DNA of 64,000 bases, from contig DASZLU010000034.1 in NCBI GenBank assembly GCA_035552195.1, positions 1 to 64,000 of the forward strand, read 5' to 3'. Position numbers and translations under genes: made by a program. Positions 1-10,680 of the stretch are shown here, in pieces. The DNA comes from CAIKMD01 sp035552195. GTDB taxonomy: Bacteria > Pseudomonadota > Alphaproteobacteria > ATCC43930 > CGMCC-115725. Under the pieces are notes generated by a model. It ran no database searches. It was given only the letters and a program-made list of their open reading frames with translations, and was not told where the DNA came from. How positions within the stretch are numbered: the stretch's first letter is position 1; every line of letters begins with the position of its first letter.

Positions 1-681
1 GAAGAAGGGAATGCCCTCGCCCATGTGCCCGATGACGATCTTGAGGTTCGGGTATTCCTTGAAGAGGCCTGAGCCGCACAGACGCAGCGAGTGAACCGCC
101 GTGTCCGCGGCAAAGCCCCAGGGCGAGCTCATCAGCCAAGGATGGCCTTCGTATTCCGGCGCCTTCGAGAGCAGCGGCGAGCGCGGATGGATGTAGAACG
201 GCACATCCAGCTCCGACACCTTCTTCCAGAACGGCCGGTATTCCGGCAGATCATAATAGAGCGCGGTGTCGGGCTTGTCCTTCTGGGTGAAGCTGTTCAC
301 CAGGGCGCCGACATAGCCGTGTTCTTTGACGCAGCGCTCCAGCTCATTGGCGGCCGCGGTCGGATCCTGCATCGGCAGGGCGGCGAAGCCCGAGAAGCGC
401 TTGCGGTTCTTGTTGACCAGCTTCGCCATCGTGTTGTTGGCGCGGTGCGCGAGATCGATCGCCTCGTTGGTGCTGACGACCGCCTGAATCGCCGGCGCGT
501 TGAGCGACACGATCTGGTGGTCGATGCCGTTCTTTTCCATCTCGGAGACGCGCTCGTCGCCGAGTTCGAGGATCTGCCGCTCGAACCGGGCCCAGTCCGC
601 CGAGCCGCCGACGAAGCCGCGCGAATCCTCCAGCGTCTCCGGCAGGCTCCAATGCTCTTCGAGTGCAATCTTCCCTTTCAT
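1..681 (-). CDS. Amidohydrolase family protein (gamma-resorcylate decarboxylase-like), 3' end outside window
   Basis: The first 227 codons of an amidohydrolase-2 family protein; the gene runs off the left edge, so the C-terminal third (family length about 325-330) is missing. The N-terminus MKGKIALEEH, the phrase LNAPAIQAV, an HPR around residue 165 and a GHMGEG near the break match the fold of 2,6-dihydroxybenzoate (gamma-resorcylate) decarboxylases. Glu8 and His10 of ALEEH would be metal ligands; the late catalytic Asp lies outside the window. Such enzymes decarboxylate hydroxybenzoates or related acids in the cytoplasm. The GMC oxidoreductase gene lies 151 bp upstream on the same strand, so a shared catabolic operon is likely. 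The substrate cannot be read from sequence. Confidence 0.85.
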   Translation of the reverse strand, partial: MKGKIALEEHWSLPETLEDSRGFVGGSADWARFERQILELGDERVSEMEKNGIDHQIVSLNAPAIQAVVSTNEAIDLAHRANNTMAKLVNKNRKRFSGFAALPMQDPTAAANELERCVKEHGYVGALVNSFTQKDKPDTALYYDLPEYRPFWKKVSELDVPFYIHPRSPLLSKAPEYEGHPWLMSSPWGFAADTAVHSLRLCGSGLFKEYPNLKIVIGHMGEGIPFF

Positions 682-832
682 CGTGTTCCTCGCTCTTAAG
701 TGTGTGCGTTGCGGTCAGACAGGTCTAACCATCTGATTTGATCGCCGAATTTTCGTCCGGAGACTGTCGGTCCGGCATTGAAGCCAGGTCGAAAACTAAC
801 GTCCGCGCGGCGCTGAAGCAACAATCCGGGCG

Positions 833-2452
833 CTACCGGCTTTGGGCGTCTTTCAGCATCATGGCCGCGCCTTTTTCGGCGATCATGGCGGTTGGCATGT
901 TGGTGTTGCCGGAGGTGATCGTCGGCATGACCGAGGCGTCGATGACACGCAAGCCCGCGATGCCGTGGACGCGCAGGCGTGCATCGGTGACGGCGGTGGG
1001 ATCGCTGGCGAGGCCCATCTTGGCCGTGCCGACGGGATGAAAGATCGTCGTGCCGATGTCCCCGGCGGCGCGGGCCAGCGATGCATCGTCGTTGCCGACA
1101 TCGGGGCCGGGCAGAAATTCTTGCGGATGGTACGGCGCCAAGGCCGGCTGGCGCATCAGCCGGCGCGTCGTGCGGATGGCGTCGGCGGCGACGATTCTGT
1201 CTTCCTCGGTCGCGAGATAATTCGGCGCGATCTTCGGCGCCGCGTCGGGCGCGGATGAGGCAATGCGCACCGTGCCGCGCGATTTCGGCTGCAGGTTGCA
1301 CGCGGCGACGGTGATGGCGGGGAAGCGGTGCAGCGGGTCGCCGAACTTGTCGAGCGACAAGGGCTGGGCGTGGAACTGGATGTTGGCGCGCTCGTGCCTT
1401 GTGTGCGAGCGCATGAAGATGCCGAGCTGCGACGGCGCCATGGTCAACGGTCCGCGCCGCCGCACGGCATAGTCGAGCCCCATCAGGGCGCGGCCGATCA
1501 CGGAATGATAGGTCTCGTTCAGGGTCTTGATGCCCTCGACCTTATAGATGGCGCGCTGCTGCAAATGATCTTGCAGGTTCTTGCCGACGCCTTGCCGGTC
1601 GAGCACGGTCGCGATGCCGAGCGGCGCCAGCCACTCATGCGGCCCGATGCCCGAGCGATGGAGGATCTGGATCGAGCCGATCGAGCCGGCGCACAGCACC
1701 ACCTCGCCCTTGGCCATCGCCTCGATGCTTTGCCCGCCTTGCAGGAAACGCACGCCGACGACTTTGTTGTTCTGGACGATGAGCTTCTCGACGAGCACCT
1801 TGGTCTCGACGCGCAGATTTTGCCGCGTCAGCACGGGCTTCAGAAACCCGCGCGCCGATGACCAGCGCCGCCCGCGCCGTTGATTGACGTGGAAATAGCC
1901 GACGCCTTCATTGTCGCCAGTGTTGAAGTCGGCGGTCCGCGGAACGCCCATCTGCACCGCGGCCTCGGCCACCGCATCCAGGACTTTCCACGCGAGGCGC
2001 GGCGCCTCGACCCGCCATCCGCCGCCGGTGCCGTGATGATCGCTCTCGCCGAGGAAGTGATCTTCCAGCGAGCGGAAGGCGGGCAGCACATCGTCCCATC
2101 CCCAGCCGTCGAGACCCAACTGGCGCCAGTGATCGTAATCGGCCGCTTGGCCGCGCATGGTGATCATCGCGTTGATCGCCGACGACCCGCCGATCACCTT
2201 GCCGCGCGGATAGGAAAGCGCGCGGCCGTTGAGCCCCGGCTCCGGCTCGGTCTTGAACATCCAATCGGAGCGCGGATTGCCGATGGCAAAGAGATAACCG
2301 ACCGGAATGTGAAACCAGATCCAATTATCCGTCCCGCCGGCTTCGAGCAGCAGCACGCGCTTGCGCGAATCCGCCGACAACCGATTGGCCACGATGCACC
2401 CCGCGGTGCCCGCGCCGACGACGATGTAATCGAATTCACCTTCTAGGCGCAT
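833..2452 (-). CDS. GMC family FAD-dependent oxidoreductase (choline dehydrogenase-like)
   Basis: A 539-residue, full-length glucose-methanol-choline oxidoreductase. The FAD-binding Rossmann motif VVGAGTAGC is at about residues 10-18, followed by LLLEAGG. The GMC signature around GSIGSIQILHRSGIGP is near residue 260, and the catalytic His lies in FHPVGTAKMG near residue 465, followed by the family C-terminal NTNMPTAMIAEKGA. It should oxidise an alcohol, passing electrons to a quinone or carrier; the substrate is unknown. It precedes the amidohydrolase gene on the same strand and probably feeds the same aromatic or alcohol degradation route. Confidence 0.9.
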   Translation of the reverse strand: MRLEGEFDYIVVGAGTAGCIVANRLSADSRKRVLLLEAGGTDNWIWFHIPVGYLFAIGNPRSDWMFKTEPEPGLNGRALSYPRGKVIGGSSAINAMITMRGQAADYDHWRQLGLDGWGWDDVLPAFRSLEDHFLGESDHHGTGGGWRVEAPRLAWKVLDAVAEAAVQMGVPRTADFNTGDNEGVGYFHVNQRRGRRWSSARGFLKPVLTRQNLRVETKVLVEKLIVQNNKVVGVRFLQGGQSIEAMAKGEVVLCAGSIGSIQILHRSGIGPHEWLAPLGIATVLDRQGVGKNLQDHLQQRAIYKVEGIKTLNETYHSVIGRALMGLDYAVRRRGPLTMAPSQLGIFMRSHTRHERANIQFHAQPLSLDKFGDPLHRFPAITVAACNLQPKSRGTVRIASSAPDAAPKIAPNYLATEEDRIVAADAIRTTRRLMRQPALAPYHPQEFLPGPDVGNDDASLARAAGDIGTTIFHPVGTAKMGLASDPTAVTDARLRVHGIAGLRVIDASVMPTITSGNTNMPTAMIAEKGAAMMLKDAQSR

Positions 2453-2536
2453 GATTGGCTAGGCGCATGAACAAGGAACGGACATTTCGTAGGACTTCTA
2501 TTCTTTTATAAGCTCTCGTGAGGTGTTGTTATACCC

Positions 2537-2596
2537 TCACTCCCACCCGATCGTGCCGAGCGGCTTTCCTGTCACGTCCCAGACGACGGTGTCGAC
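2537..2596 (-). repeat. Degenerate copy of the guaA 3' end (left boundary, putative attachment remnant)
   Basis: Read on the minus strand this stretch encodes a tail ending VTGKPLGTIGWE plus stop, against VTSKPPGTIEWE plus stop of the intact GuaA ending at 12598. By eye about 43 of the first 52 bases match the guaA terminus. It is in the same orientation as guaA and as the copy near 5614-5652. The 3' end of guaA is a known target of site-specific integrases, so this is most simply a displaced gene tail left by an integration. An open reading frame of 46 codons (2537-2677, minus) runs through it 11 bp after the upstream gene, and may or may not be translated. Confidence 0.7.
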
Positions 2597-2688
2597 GATA
2601 TGGGCGCGACGATGCGCCGTACAATCATTTATCCACAGCTCTGCGGCGCCCTGTCCGGTCTGATACGGTGGCCACATGAGGCAACTAC

Positions 2689-4371
2689 CTAATTCGCTTT
2701 GGTTGAAAGGATTTCGAAGGCATCAAGCGTGATCCCATAGACCTGTTTGAAGGTATCGTTCGCCCACGCGTCAGCCCGCTCCTGGGAATAGTTTTCCATC
2801 AGCCAACGATAGTCACAGACGAATGGACCATCTCGAAGAATCCACTGCCGCGTCAGATCGTAGAGGGCCATTGTACCGTAAAAGCTTTCAAACGTTTCTC
2901 GTACGGCCGCTTCTTCTCTATCCGGCCATTTACGCGGATAAACCCCGGACTTATCGGGGTGATCGCTGAACAGAGAAAGATGGCGCAGCCACAGCGCAAT
3001 AATTTCTTCCGTCACTTTGCGCCCAGCCTTCCATTTTCCCGGCCAACAGAAAAATTCGGGCCGATGAAGCTTATCGCGCGAAAAGGAAAGGAAGTGCGAG
3101 AAGAATACTCTAATCGGGAGATTTACTTTTTCGAACCGAAAAGTGCGGTGCTCTTCCATGAGCTTTTCAAGGCTTGGCATTTTCGAGCGCCAAACTTCAA
3201 TGGCTTCCAGGGCTGCCATCGGATTATCGTATCCGGCAGCTGCAGTAAGTTCCTCAGCCGCTGCCAAATACTCCTCGCGGGAGTGCTCTTTGATCGCAGA
3301 TTTTAGATGTGGCAGTTCACGCACCGCCCGAGAAAGAAGGAAAAAGCGCACCCCCACGTCCACGTCTCGAATAAAGTCGTCAAAGTTCTCGATATTAAGC
3401 GGGAAGCCACGTGTGGGATTTATCGCGAGATCGCAAATCAACAGGAAAAGGCCGACGACCGGGTCAGAAAACCGTTCCGGCCAATCTGATTGTGAGTCCG
3501 TCAAAAATCGTTCGAACGCCTGAACGTAGATACCTTCGAAATATCCTGCACGTCTAAATTCATCGCAGGTGATGTCCCTGCCGCCTGCCTCACTAAGAAA
3601 CTGAAGCTGAGTGAAACGAGCCTGTCCCTCGTAGATGGCGTGCAACCCGAGAGGTGGGACGTGCACAGAGGAACCCCAGAAATGGCCTTCCACCTTAGCG
3701 TTTCGAAGCTGCAGAAACGGCTTTTCCCAAGTCTCGCCGTTAGGCATACACAAAGAGTGGGGATCGAACGTATCGGAGAGCATCCCCAGAAGTTGACCGT
3801 ACACGACGTTATAGGTGTGACCGATGCACTCAAAGTGATTCTGCTCAATAATCCAGCCAATCGCAGTCCTAGGACTGTGTGCATAAGCTTTATAATACTC
3901 AACATCGATCGCGTTATTCACGGCGATATTCGCCGCAGCAAGCTTCCCCTGAGCAGCATCCCCTTCGGCCATCAAGACATTATCAGTCCATCGTTTGAGC
4001 GATTTTTTTGGTCCGAATTTCGCGATTACCTCACGAAGAAAATCCATCGTTGAATGTGATTGCCCTAGGTAGCTAAGGCTCAGCAACAACCCTGATGTGG
4101 AGCCAACATGCTGCCACCAATGCACCGTCTCGTGAAGATAAGTAGCATAAGCGCGAAGCGTTTCGGCGGAAACCTCCACGCGCGTCTGATGATCAGAGGG
4201 GAGGGCGTTTATTAGCTCGTGGTTTCGTGGACTCAGACGCAATACGAACCGAGTGGTTTCATATAAACCATGAGCATTGAGCGCCGCTTCGAAGGTCAGT
4301 GGTTCCAAGTCACCAATTTCAATGGTGTCCTCAAAGCCTCCTCCGACTATCGCCTTCGCTTCGTCGTCCAT
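2689..4371 (-). CDS. Uncharacterised protein with gluzincin-like HExxH motif, in putative defence island
   Basis: A 560-residue protein that I do not recognise as a named family. Residues 80-88 read HETVHWWQH, a canonical zinc-peptidase HExxH with an extra His. An EGQA at residues 250-253 resembles the third-ligand Glu motif of gluzincins, so a metallopeptidase-like fold is plausible. No signal peptide or membrane segment is visible, so it should be cytosolic. The gene is visibly AT-richer than its neighbours, which suggests transfer. It lies 283 bp downstream of the AbiTii gene on the same strand, and both sit between two guaA-tail remnants. An effector or accessory role in phage defence is inference from context only. 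No strong ribosome binding site precedes the start. Confidence 0.7.
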   Translation of the reverse strand: MDDEAKAIVGGGFEDTIEIGDLEPLTFEAALNAHGLYETTRFVLRLSPRNHELINALPSDHQTRVEVSAETLRAYATYLHETVHWWQHVGSTSGLLLSLSYLGQSHSTMDFLREVIAKFGPKKSLKRWTDNVLMAEGDAAQGKLAAANIAVNNAIDVEYYKAYAHSPRTAIGWIIEQNHFECIGHTYNVVYGQLLGMLSDTFDPHSLCMPNGETWEKPFLQLRNAKVEGHFWGSSVHVPPLGLHAIYEGQARFTQLQFLSEAGGRDITCDEFRRAGYFEGIYVQAFERFLTDSQSDWPERFSDPVVGLFLLICDLAINPTRGFPLNIENFDDFIRDVDVGVRFFLLSRAVRELPHLKSAIKEHSREEYLAAAEELTAAAGYDNPMAALEAIEVWRSKMPSLEKLMEEHRTFRFEKVNLPIRVFFSHFLSFSRDKLHRPEFFCWPGKWKAGRKVTEEIIALWLRHLSLFSDHPDKSGVYPRKWPDREEAAVRETFESFYGTMALYDLTRQWILRDGPFVCDYRWLMENYSQERADAWANDTFKQVYGITLDAFEILSTKAN

Positions 4372-4654
4372 TCTATGGGCTTGCCGCTGTTCTTATGTCT
4401 ATGTTGCTCTCAGCTAAGGCACGGCGGATAAGAACTACGCTTCTTCTTGTAGCTGCCAACAGACTTCCCACCGAGCGTCGAAACGGTCAATAGCGCGCCA
4501 ATCAGATGCTGACCGGCATCGGTGCAGGTTTCGTTGTCGCGCTCATCTTCCGAAGCTTCGAAAGCTGAGGCAAAGCACGACAAGAGGCGAAAAGAAGCCC
4601 GCTCCGTTATTTGACCAGGTTACAGGAGCAAGGGGTAAGTTTTTCAGTCGCGCG
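4372..4654. other. Intergenic region of the island
   Basis: This 283-bp gap separates the AbiTii gene from the HExxH gene downstream. I see no convincing gene, terminator or promoter here. It is AT-richer than the flanking chromosome, and it may hold a separate promoter for the HExxH gene. Confidence 0.4.
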
Positions 4655-5584
4655 TTAGTTGAAGCCGTAATAGCGCTTCGCCACCTCGGTCAACAAATTC
4701 GTCGCAACTGCGGCGCCTATCTTCCAGGTTCCGTCCAACGCCTTGCCTATATTGGCCCCTATCCAGGCTCTCGCCTTGGCGCCAAACGGCTGATCTGCGC
4801 CCGCCGGGCTTTCGGAAGCAACAAGTGCGGCAAATTTCTTTGCATCAGAGTCTGGAATGCCCCCGTCACTCAGAGCCTTCGTCATCGAGGCCATGTCTCC
4901 TTGGCGCACGCTGACACTTATCTGCACATTGGAGCCGCTGTTCGCTACGTTCGATCCGACAGGACCATTCATTATTTGATTAGTGATGTTGGTCACAATA
5001 GCTGCCTTTGCCGGTTCTGTCGGTTGTGAAGCTTGGCCGACAGCAATTTCCGCCGCACCAGGTACATTCTTTTCTAACTCAAGAGTGAGTTCGAGAACCC
5101 GGGCGCGTAGCGTTCCAATCATCTCCACCAAGGCTGAACGGGAAACAGTAGCGCGCACACTGTGACAAACCATATCCTCAAATACCTTATCCCCAATCAG
5201 CATCACCAAATTGGCCGCGTTTATTCCGAGATTCGTGCCGTTTTTCGTAGAGACTGTAATCAGGTCTTCGATTGCAGCAACACTCTGGCGTTCGTGACTG
5301 ACCAACCACGCCTCACCAGCATGTTCCGCGATGAGATAGGGCGGTATAGGAATGTTGCTCGCGACTCTACCGAATGGACCATTGAAATTGCCCGCGTAAG
5401 CTACATTGAACTTTCTATAATCGGGAACAGGAGCCTCGGTCGGATATCCCTCAGCTTCGTATTTGACCCATTCTTCTAGTGTGGTGCTTCCAAGCCGCGC
5501 TGCCAAAAAACGCAGCTTGAGCAGAGTGGGACCGATCGGCTCTCCGTTCAGCAATGACGTCTGGATGTCAGAGAGAAGTCCCAT
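4655..5584 (-). CDS. AbiTii-domain abortive-infection-like protein
   Basis: A 309-residue protein. The first ~180 residues match the AbiTii pattern: an N-terminal helix pair, RFLAARLGSTTLEEWVKYEAEGY at about 26-48, VPDYRKFNV, then a region beginning IPIPPYL. A low-complexity linker (MNGPVGSNVANSGSNVQISV, about 215-235) and a helical C-terminal part follow, as is usual for this family. AbiTii domains occur in predicted anti-phage abortive-infection systems; the biochemical activity is not established. The start is supported by AGGA 5-9 bases upstream. A guaA-tail remnant begins only about 30 bp upstream of the start, so the gene sits exactly at the island edge. Composition is AT-richer than the flanking genes. 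Confidence 0.8.
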   Translation of the reverse strand: MGLLSDIQTSLLNGEPIGPTLLKLRFLAARLGSTTLEEWVKYEAEGYPTEAPVPDYRKFNVAYAGNFNGPFGRVASNIPIPPYLIAEHAGEAWLVSHERQSVAAIEDLITVSTKNGTNLGINAANLVMLIGDKVFEDMVCHSVRATVSRSALVEMIGTLRARVLELTLELEKNVPGAAEIAVGQASQPTEPAKAAIVTNITNQIMNGPVGSNVANSGSNVQISVSVRQGDMASMTKALSDGGIPDSDAKKFAALVASESPAGADQPFGAKARAWIGANIGKALDGTWKIGAAVATNLLTEVAKRYYGFN

Positions 5585-5613
5585 TTCTTCCTACGATCTT
5601 GTCTTAGATCCCT

Positions 5614-5652
5614 CTTCCACTCTATCGTCCTAGCCGGCTTGCTCGTCACGAC
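5614..5652 (-). repeat. Degenerate copy of the guaA 3' end (right boundary of island)
   Basis: The minus strand encodes VVTSKPARTIEWK, against VTSKPPGTIEWE at the end of intact GuaA. About 29 of 40 bases match the guaA terminus by eye. It lies between the end of the EutA-like gene and the start of the AbiTii gene, is in direct orientation with the 2537 copy and with guaA itself, and no longer carries the stop codon. Confidence 0.65.
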
Positions 5653-5666
5653 TTGGCCCGCGGGCC

Positions 5667-7187
5667 TCAGCCCTCGAACACCAGCGACTTCACCACCACC
5701 GGTATTGCTTCGACGGCTTGCAGCATTTGGCCGAGGTCGACGAAGTTGAAGTCGCCGACCTCGATGCCGTCCACCACGATCACGTCGTGCGGCACCTTGA
5801 GTTCGTGCGTCAGCATGTTGCCGACGAGGCCGGCGACGTCGGCCGAGAGGATCAGCGACCATGGCTGCCCCGATAGCGGCGCGAGCGCCTGGGCGATGCC
5901 TTCGGCCAGCGCGCGGATCGACCCGTAGCTCGGGAAGATGGGTCCGAGCAGGGCGACGGCGATCGGCCGCTCGATGGTCGCGGGCGTGAGGTCGAAACGC
6001 GCGAACGCTTCGATGATGCCTTTGCTGACGATGTCGGCGGTCGTGGCCGCGTCGTCCTCGGGCAGGCGCATCGGTATCACCTGCAAATCGAGGCGCGGCA
6101 ACAGGTCGGGGCGCGAGACGAAGACCGTGCTGCTCGATACCTGAACGGTGTATTGCGAGGCGCCGATCACGGTCGCGCGAATGCATTCGACGCTGCCGGC
6201 GAGCGGCAGATCGAGCCCGGCCAAGCGGCGGCGGATAGCGGCGCCGAGGAGCTTGCCGAGATCGCCATAATCGGGCTTGCCCTCGTCGTAGACGTATTCG
6301 CCGACGCCGCCCGAGAAGCTGATCTGCTGCAATTCGCCGGCGTATTGCAGGGGGCCGACGATCACGAGGTCGCGCGCCAGCGGCGATAACGCGCCGCGGC
6401 GAAGCGCTTCGAACAGCAAGTCGGCGAGCTTTTCGGCAATTGCCGCTTTCTGCTCGTCGGTAATGACGCGGCCGACCGCGATGTCATGGCCGCAGGCGGC
6501 GGCGACGGCACGGCCCGCCTCTTCGACGCGGATGACGCGGCTGGCTTCGTCCCAGGCGATGAGCCGCGCGCCGACATTGATGGCCATGGTGTCGTGGACG
6601 GCGCCGCCGATCACGATGGCGATTTTCGCCGTGCCGCCGCCGACATCGACGTTCATGGCGTTGCCGTGGTGCTTGGAGCGGAAGACGGCGCCCGAGCCGT
6701 GCGCGCCGAGGATCGCTTCGAGGTTGGGGCCGGCGGTGGCGCAGACGAAATGCCCGCCCTGATCGGCGAGCATGCGGATGATGGCGGCGGCGTTGTGCTT
6801 CCTGACCGCCTCGCCGGTGCAGATGACCGCGCCGGTATCCACGGCGTCGGGCGCGATGCCCGCCTCGTCGTAGGCCTCTTTCACGAAGGCGGCGAGCTTG
6901 GCGGTATCGATCGTGTCGGGATCGGAGTACGGCGTTAAGAGGATCGGCGAGCGATAGAGGACCTCGCGATAGATGACCTCGAACCGGCTCGACATCTCGG
7001 TGCTGCGCCGCCACATCACCAGCTTCGAGAACATGAGATGCGAGGTCGACGAGCCGATGTCGATGCCGACGCTGGTCAGACGCAACCAATCGGGATTGAG
7101 GGGGAATCCGTCTTCGCCGAGCTGATCGAAAACCGCTTCGGCGTCCTCGCCGAAATGCCCGTGGTCGCGAGGATCGTCGTGCATCAC
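5667..7187 (-). CDS. EutA-like ethanolamine ammonia-lyase reactivating factor family protein
   Basis: A 506-residue protein of the actin-like ATPase fold. The phosphate-1 motif SVGIDIGSST follows a 40-residue extension; GAVICTGEAVRKHNA, ATAGPNLEAILGAHGSG and the second phosphate loop VDVGGGTAKI are all arranged as in EutA. EutA reactivates cobalamin-dependent ethanolamine ammonia-lyase by exchanging damaged B12. No eutB, eutC or microcompartment gene is in the window, so its client enzyme is elsewhere or the family member has another role. The bicupin gene lies about 88 bp upstream on the same strand, a likely operon partner. Confidence 0.75.
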   Translation of the reverse strand: MMHDDPRDHGHFGEDAEAVFDQLGEDGFPLNPDWLRLTSVGIDIGSSTSHLMFSKLVMWRRSTEMSSRFEVIYREVLYRSPILLTPYSDPDTIDTAKLAAFVKEAYDEAGIAPDAVDTGAVICTGEAVRKHNAAAIIRMLADQGGHFVCATAGPNLEAILGAHGSGAVFRSKHHGNAMNVDVGGGTAKIAIVIGGAVHDTMAINVGARLIAWDEASRVIRVEEAGRAVAAACGHDIAVGRVITDEQKAAIAEKLADLLFEALRRGALSPLARDLVIVGPLQYAGELQQISFSGGVGEYVYDEGKPDYGDLGKLLGAAIRRRLAGLDLPLAGSVECIRATVIGASQYTVQVSSSTVFVSRPDLLPRLDLQVIPMRLPEDDAATTADIVSKGIIEAFARFDLTPATIERPIAVALLGPIFPSYGSIRALAEGIAQALAPLSGQPWSLILSADVAGLVGNMLTHELKVPHDVIVVDGIEVGDFNFVDLGQMLQAVEAIPVVVKSLVFEG

Positions 7188-7274
7188 TGTCTTTTCTATT
7201 TGGATCGCGTGGCGGCCAGCCGCTCTATTTTGGTAGCGCGGGGGCCGGCCGCCGCTCCCTTTTTAAAGTTCAGG

Positions 7275-8429
7275 TCAGGTATCGCGCGCGCTGGTCGGGC
7301 CGACCACGCCGTGGCAGTTGTCGCCGAGGAAGGCCTTCATGCGGCAGGTCGCGCCGTGCTTCGCCAGCTCGGCCTCGAAGATCTCGTGGACCTTGGGATT
7401 CTCGTCCTGGTACTCGACCTGCCAGCCGCCGTCCTTGATGCTCTTGTCGGCATTCCAGCCGTCTTTGCTCGCCGGCGAGGTGAGACCGAACTCACCCAGG
7501 CGCAACGCGAGATAGCGGGCGCGCGTCGGGCCGGTATTGAAGTGCTGATGGTAGCAGGAGTCGCTCGGGACGATGACCATGCCGCCCTTCTTCCAATCGG
7601 CCTTTTGCAGGTCGGACATGTCGTCCTTCGTCCAGAGGAGCGAGAAGCCGACGCCGCTCAGGATGAGCAGGTGCGCGCCCGGACCGTGGCGATGGCCCTT
7701 CTTATAGGTGCCAACCGGGAATTCGGAGATGTGCGACTTCAGCGAGCTCTTCGCCATCTCGAGCATCACGTTGATGCCGCCCGCGCCGCGCTCCTTCCAG
7801 CCATAGAGCGCCATGTCCGGCGCGTTGGGGATGAAATTCGTCTCCCAGACACGGCGGTTGAACAGCTTGCCGCCGCCGGTGAACGAGTTCTTGCCGCTAT
7901 AGCGGCTCTCGAAGTTGAAGGGATTGTTGAAGATGAAATCTTCGTCGCGGAAGAGCCGCATCATCTGCGGCGCATTCGTGACCGAGAGATAGCGCGCCGG
8001 CTCGGACCCGGCATTGAAGTGCTGATACCAGGCGTTGAGCGGGATCGCGAACACGCTGCCCGACTGCCACTCGAAGGTTTGCGGCGGCTGCCCGTCAAGC
8101 CAGATCCGCGTCGCGCCGCGGCCCGTCACCACATACGCGTTCTCTTCGTAGAGATGCCGTTCGGGCGCGGAGTGCTTGCCCGGTGCGATCTCGATCAGCT
8201 GGGCATCGCCCGGCAGCGCGCCCTGCGGCAGCTTGAGATTGATGAACGCGCCGGCCCCGCCTTTGCGCTCCCACGGCGAGAGCTCGACATTCGCCAGGTC
8301 CTCGAACACGTACTCGTAAAGGACCCGTATCCCCTCGCGCTTCTGCCAGGCGTTGTAGGGGTCCTCGATGACGAAATCTTCGAGCGGCGCTGTCGGCTTC
8401 GCAGCGATCTTCATGTCATCAGGTGCCAT
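7275..8429 (-). CDS. Bicupin protein (sometimes annotated ethanolamine ammonia-lyase-activating protein)
   Basis: A 384-residue double cupin. The first barrel holds PGKHSAPERHLYEENAYVVTGRG (about residues 85-110), and the second holds GHRHGPGAHLLILSGVGF (about 245-265) with a later CYHQHFNTG; both carry His/Glu clusters suited to metal binding. The start at 8429 is chosen because GGGAGGT lies 6-12 bases upstream; a TTG at 8447 is an alternative. No signal peptide is seen. Proteins of this type occur beside EutA-like genes, as here, but no activity has been shown that I know of, so the name activating protein is a neighbourhood guess. It could equally be a gentisate dioxygenase-like enzyme. 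Confidence 0.7.
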   Translation of the reverse strand: MAPDDMKIAAKPTAPLEDFVIEDPYNAWQKREGIRVLYEYVFEDLANVELSPWERKGGAGAFINLKLPQGALPGDAQLIEIAPGKHSAPERHLYEENAYVVTGRGATRIWLDGQPPQTFEWQSGSVFAIPLNAWYQHFNAGSEPARYLSVTNAPQMMRLFRDEDFIFNNPFNFESRYSGKNSFTGGGKLFNRRVWETNFIPNAPDMALYGWKERGAGGINVMLEMAKSSLKSHISEFPVGTYKKGHRHGPGAHLLILSGVGFSLLWTKDDMSDLQKADWKKGGMVIVPSDSCYHQHFNTGPTRARYLALRLGEFGLTSPASKDGWNADKSIKDGGWQVEYQDENPKVHEIFEAELAKHGATCRMKAFLGDNCHGVVGPTSARDT

Positions 8430-8523
8430 CGCCCTACCTCCCATCAAGTATCGGTTACGCGAGTCATAGATCGCGTTCGTCCGACGATCAAGGCGATGGG
8501 TGCGCCAGGCGACCCGCGGCCTG

Positions 8524-10614
<2,091 letters not shown>

Positions 10615-10680
10615 GAATTCATCGAGGCCGGTGCCTTAAACGGCGCCGGCCGGCGGCAGGCATCGATGGGTGCGGGCTGC

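Noticed and set aside
2537..2677. A 46-codon reading frame as a real small gene
   Set aside because: Its last 19 residues are a degraded GuaA tail, so the frame is probably inherited from guaA rather than evolved as a separate gene; it is reported only as part of the boundary repeat.
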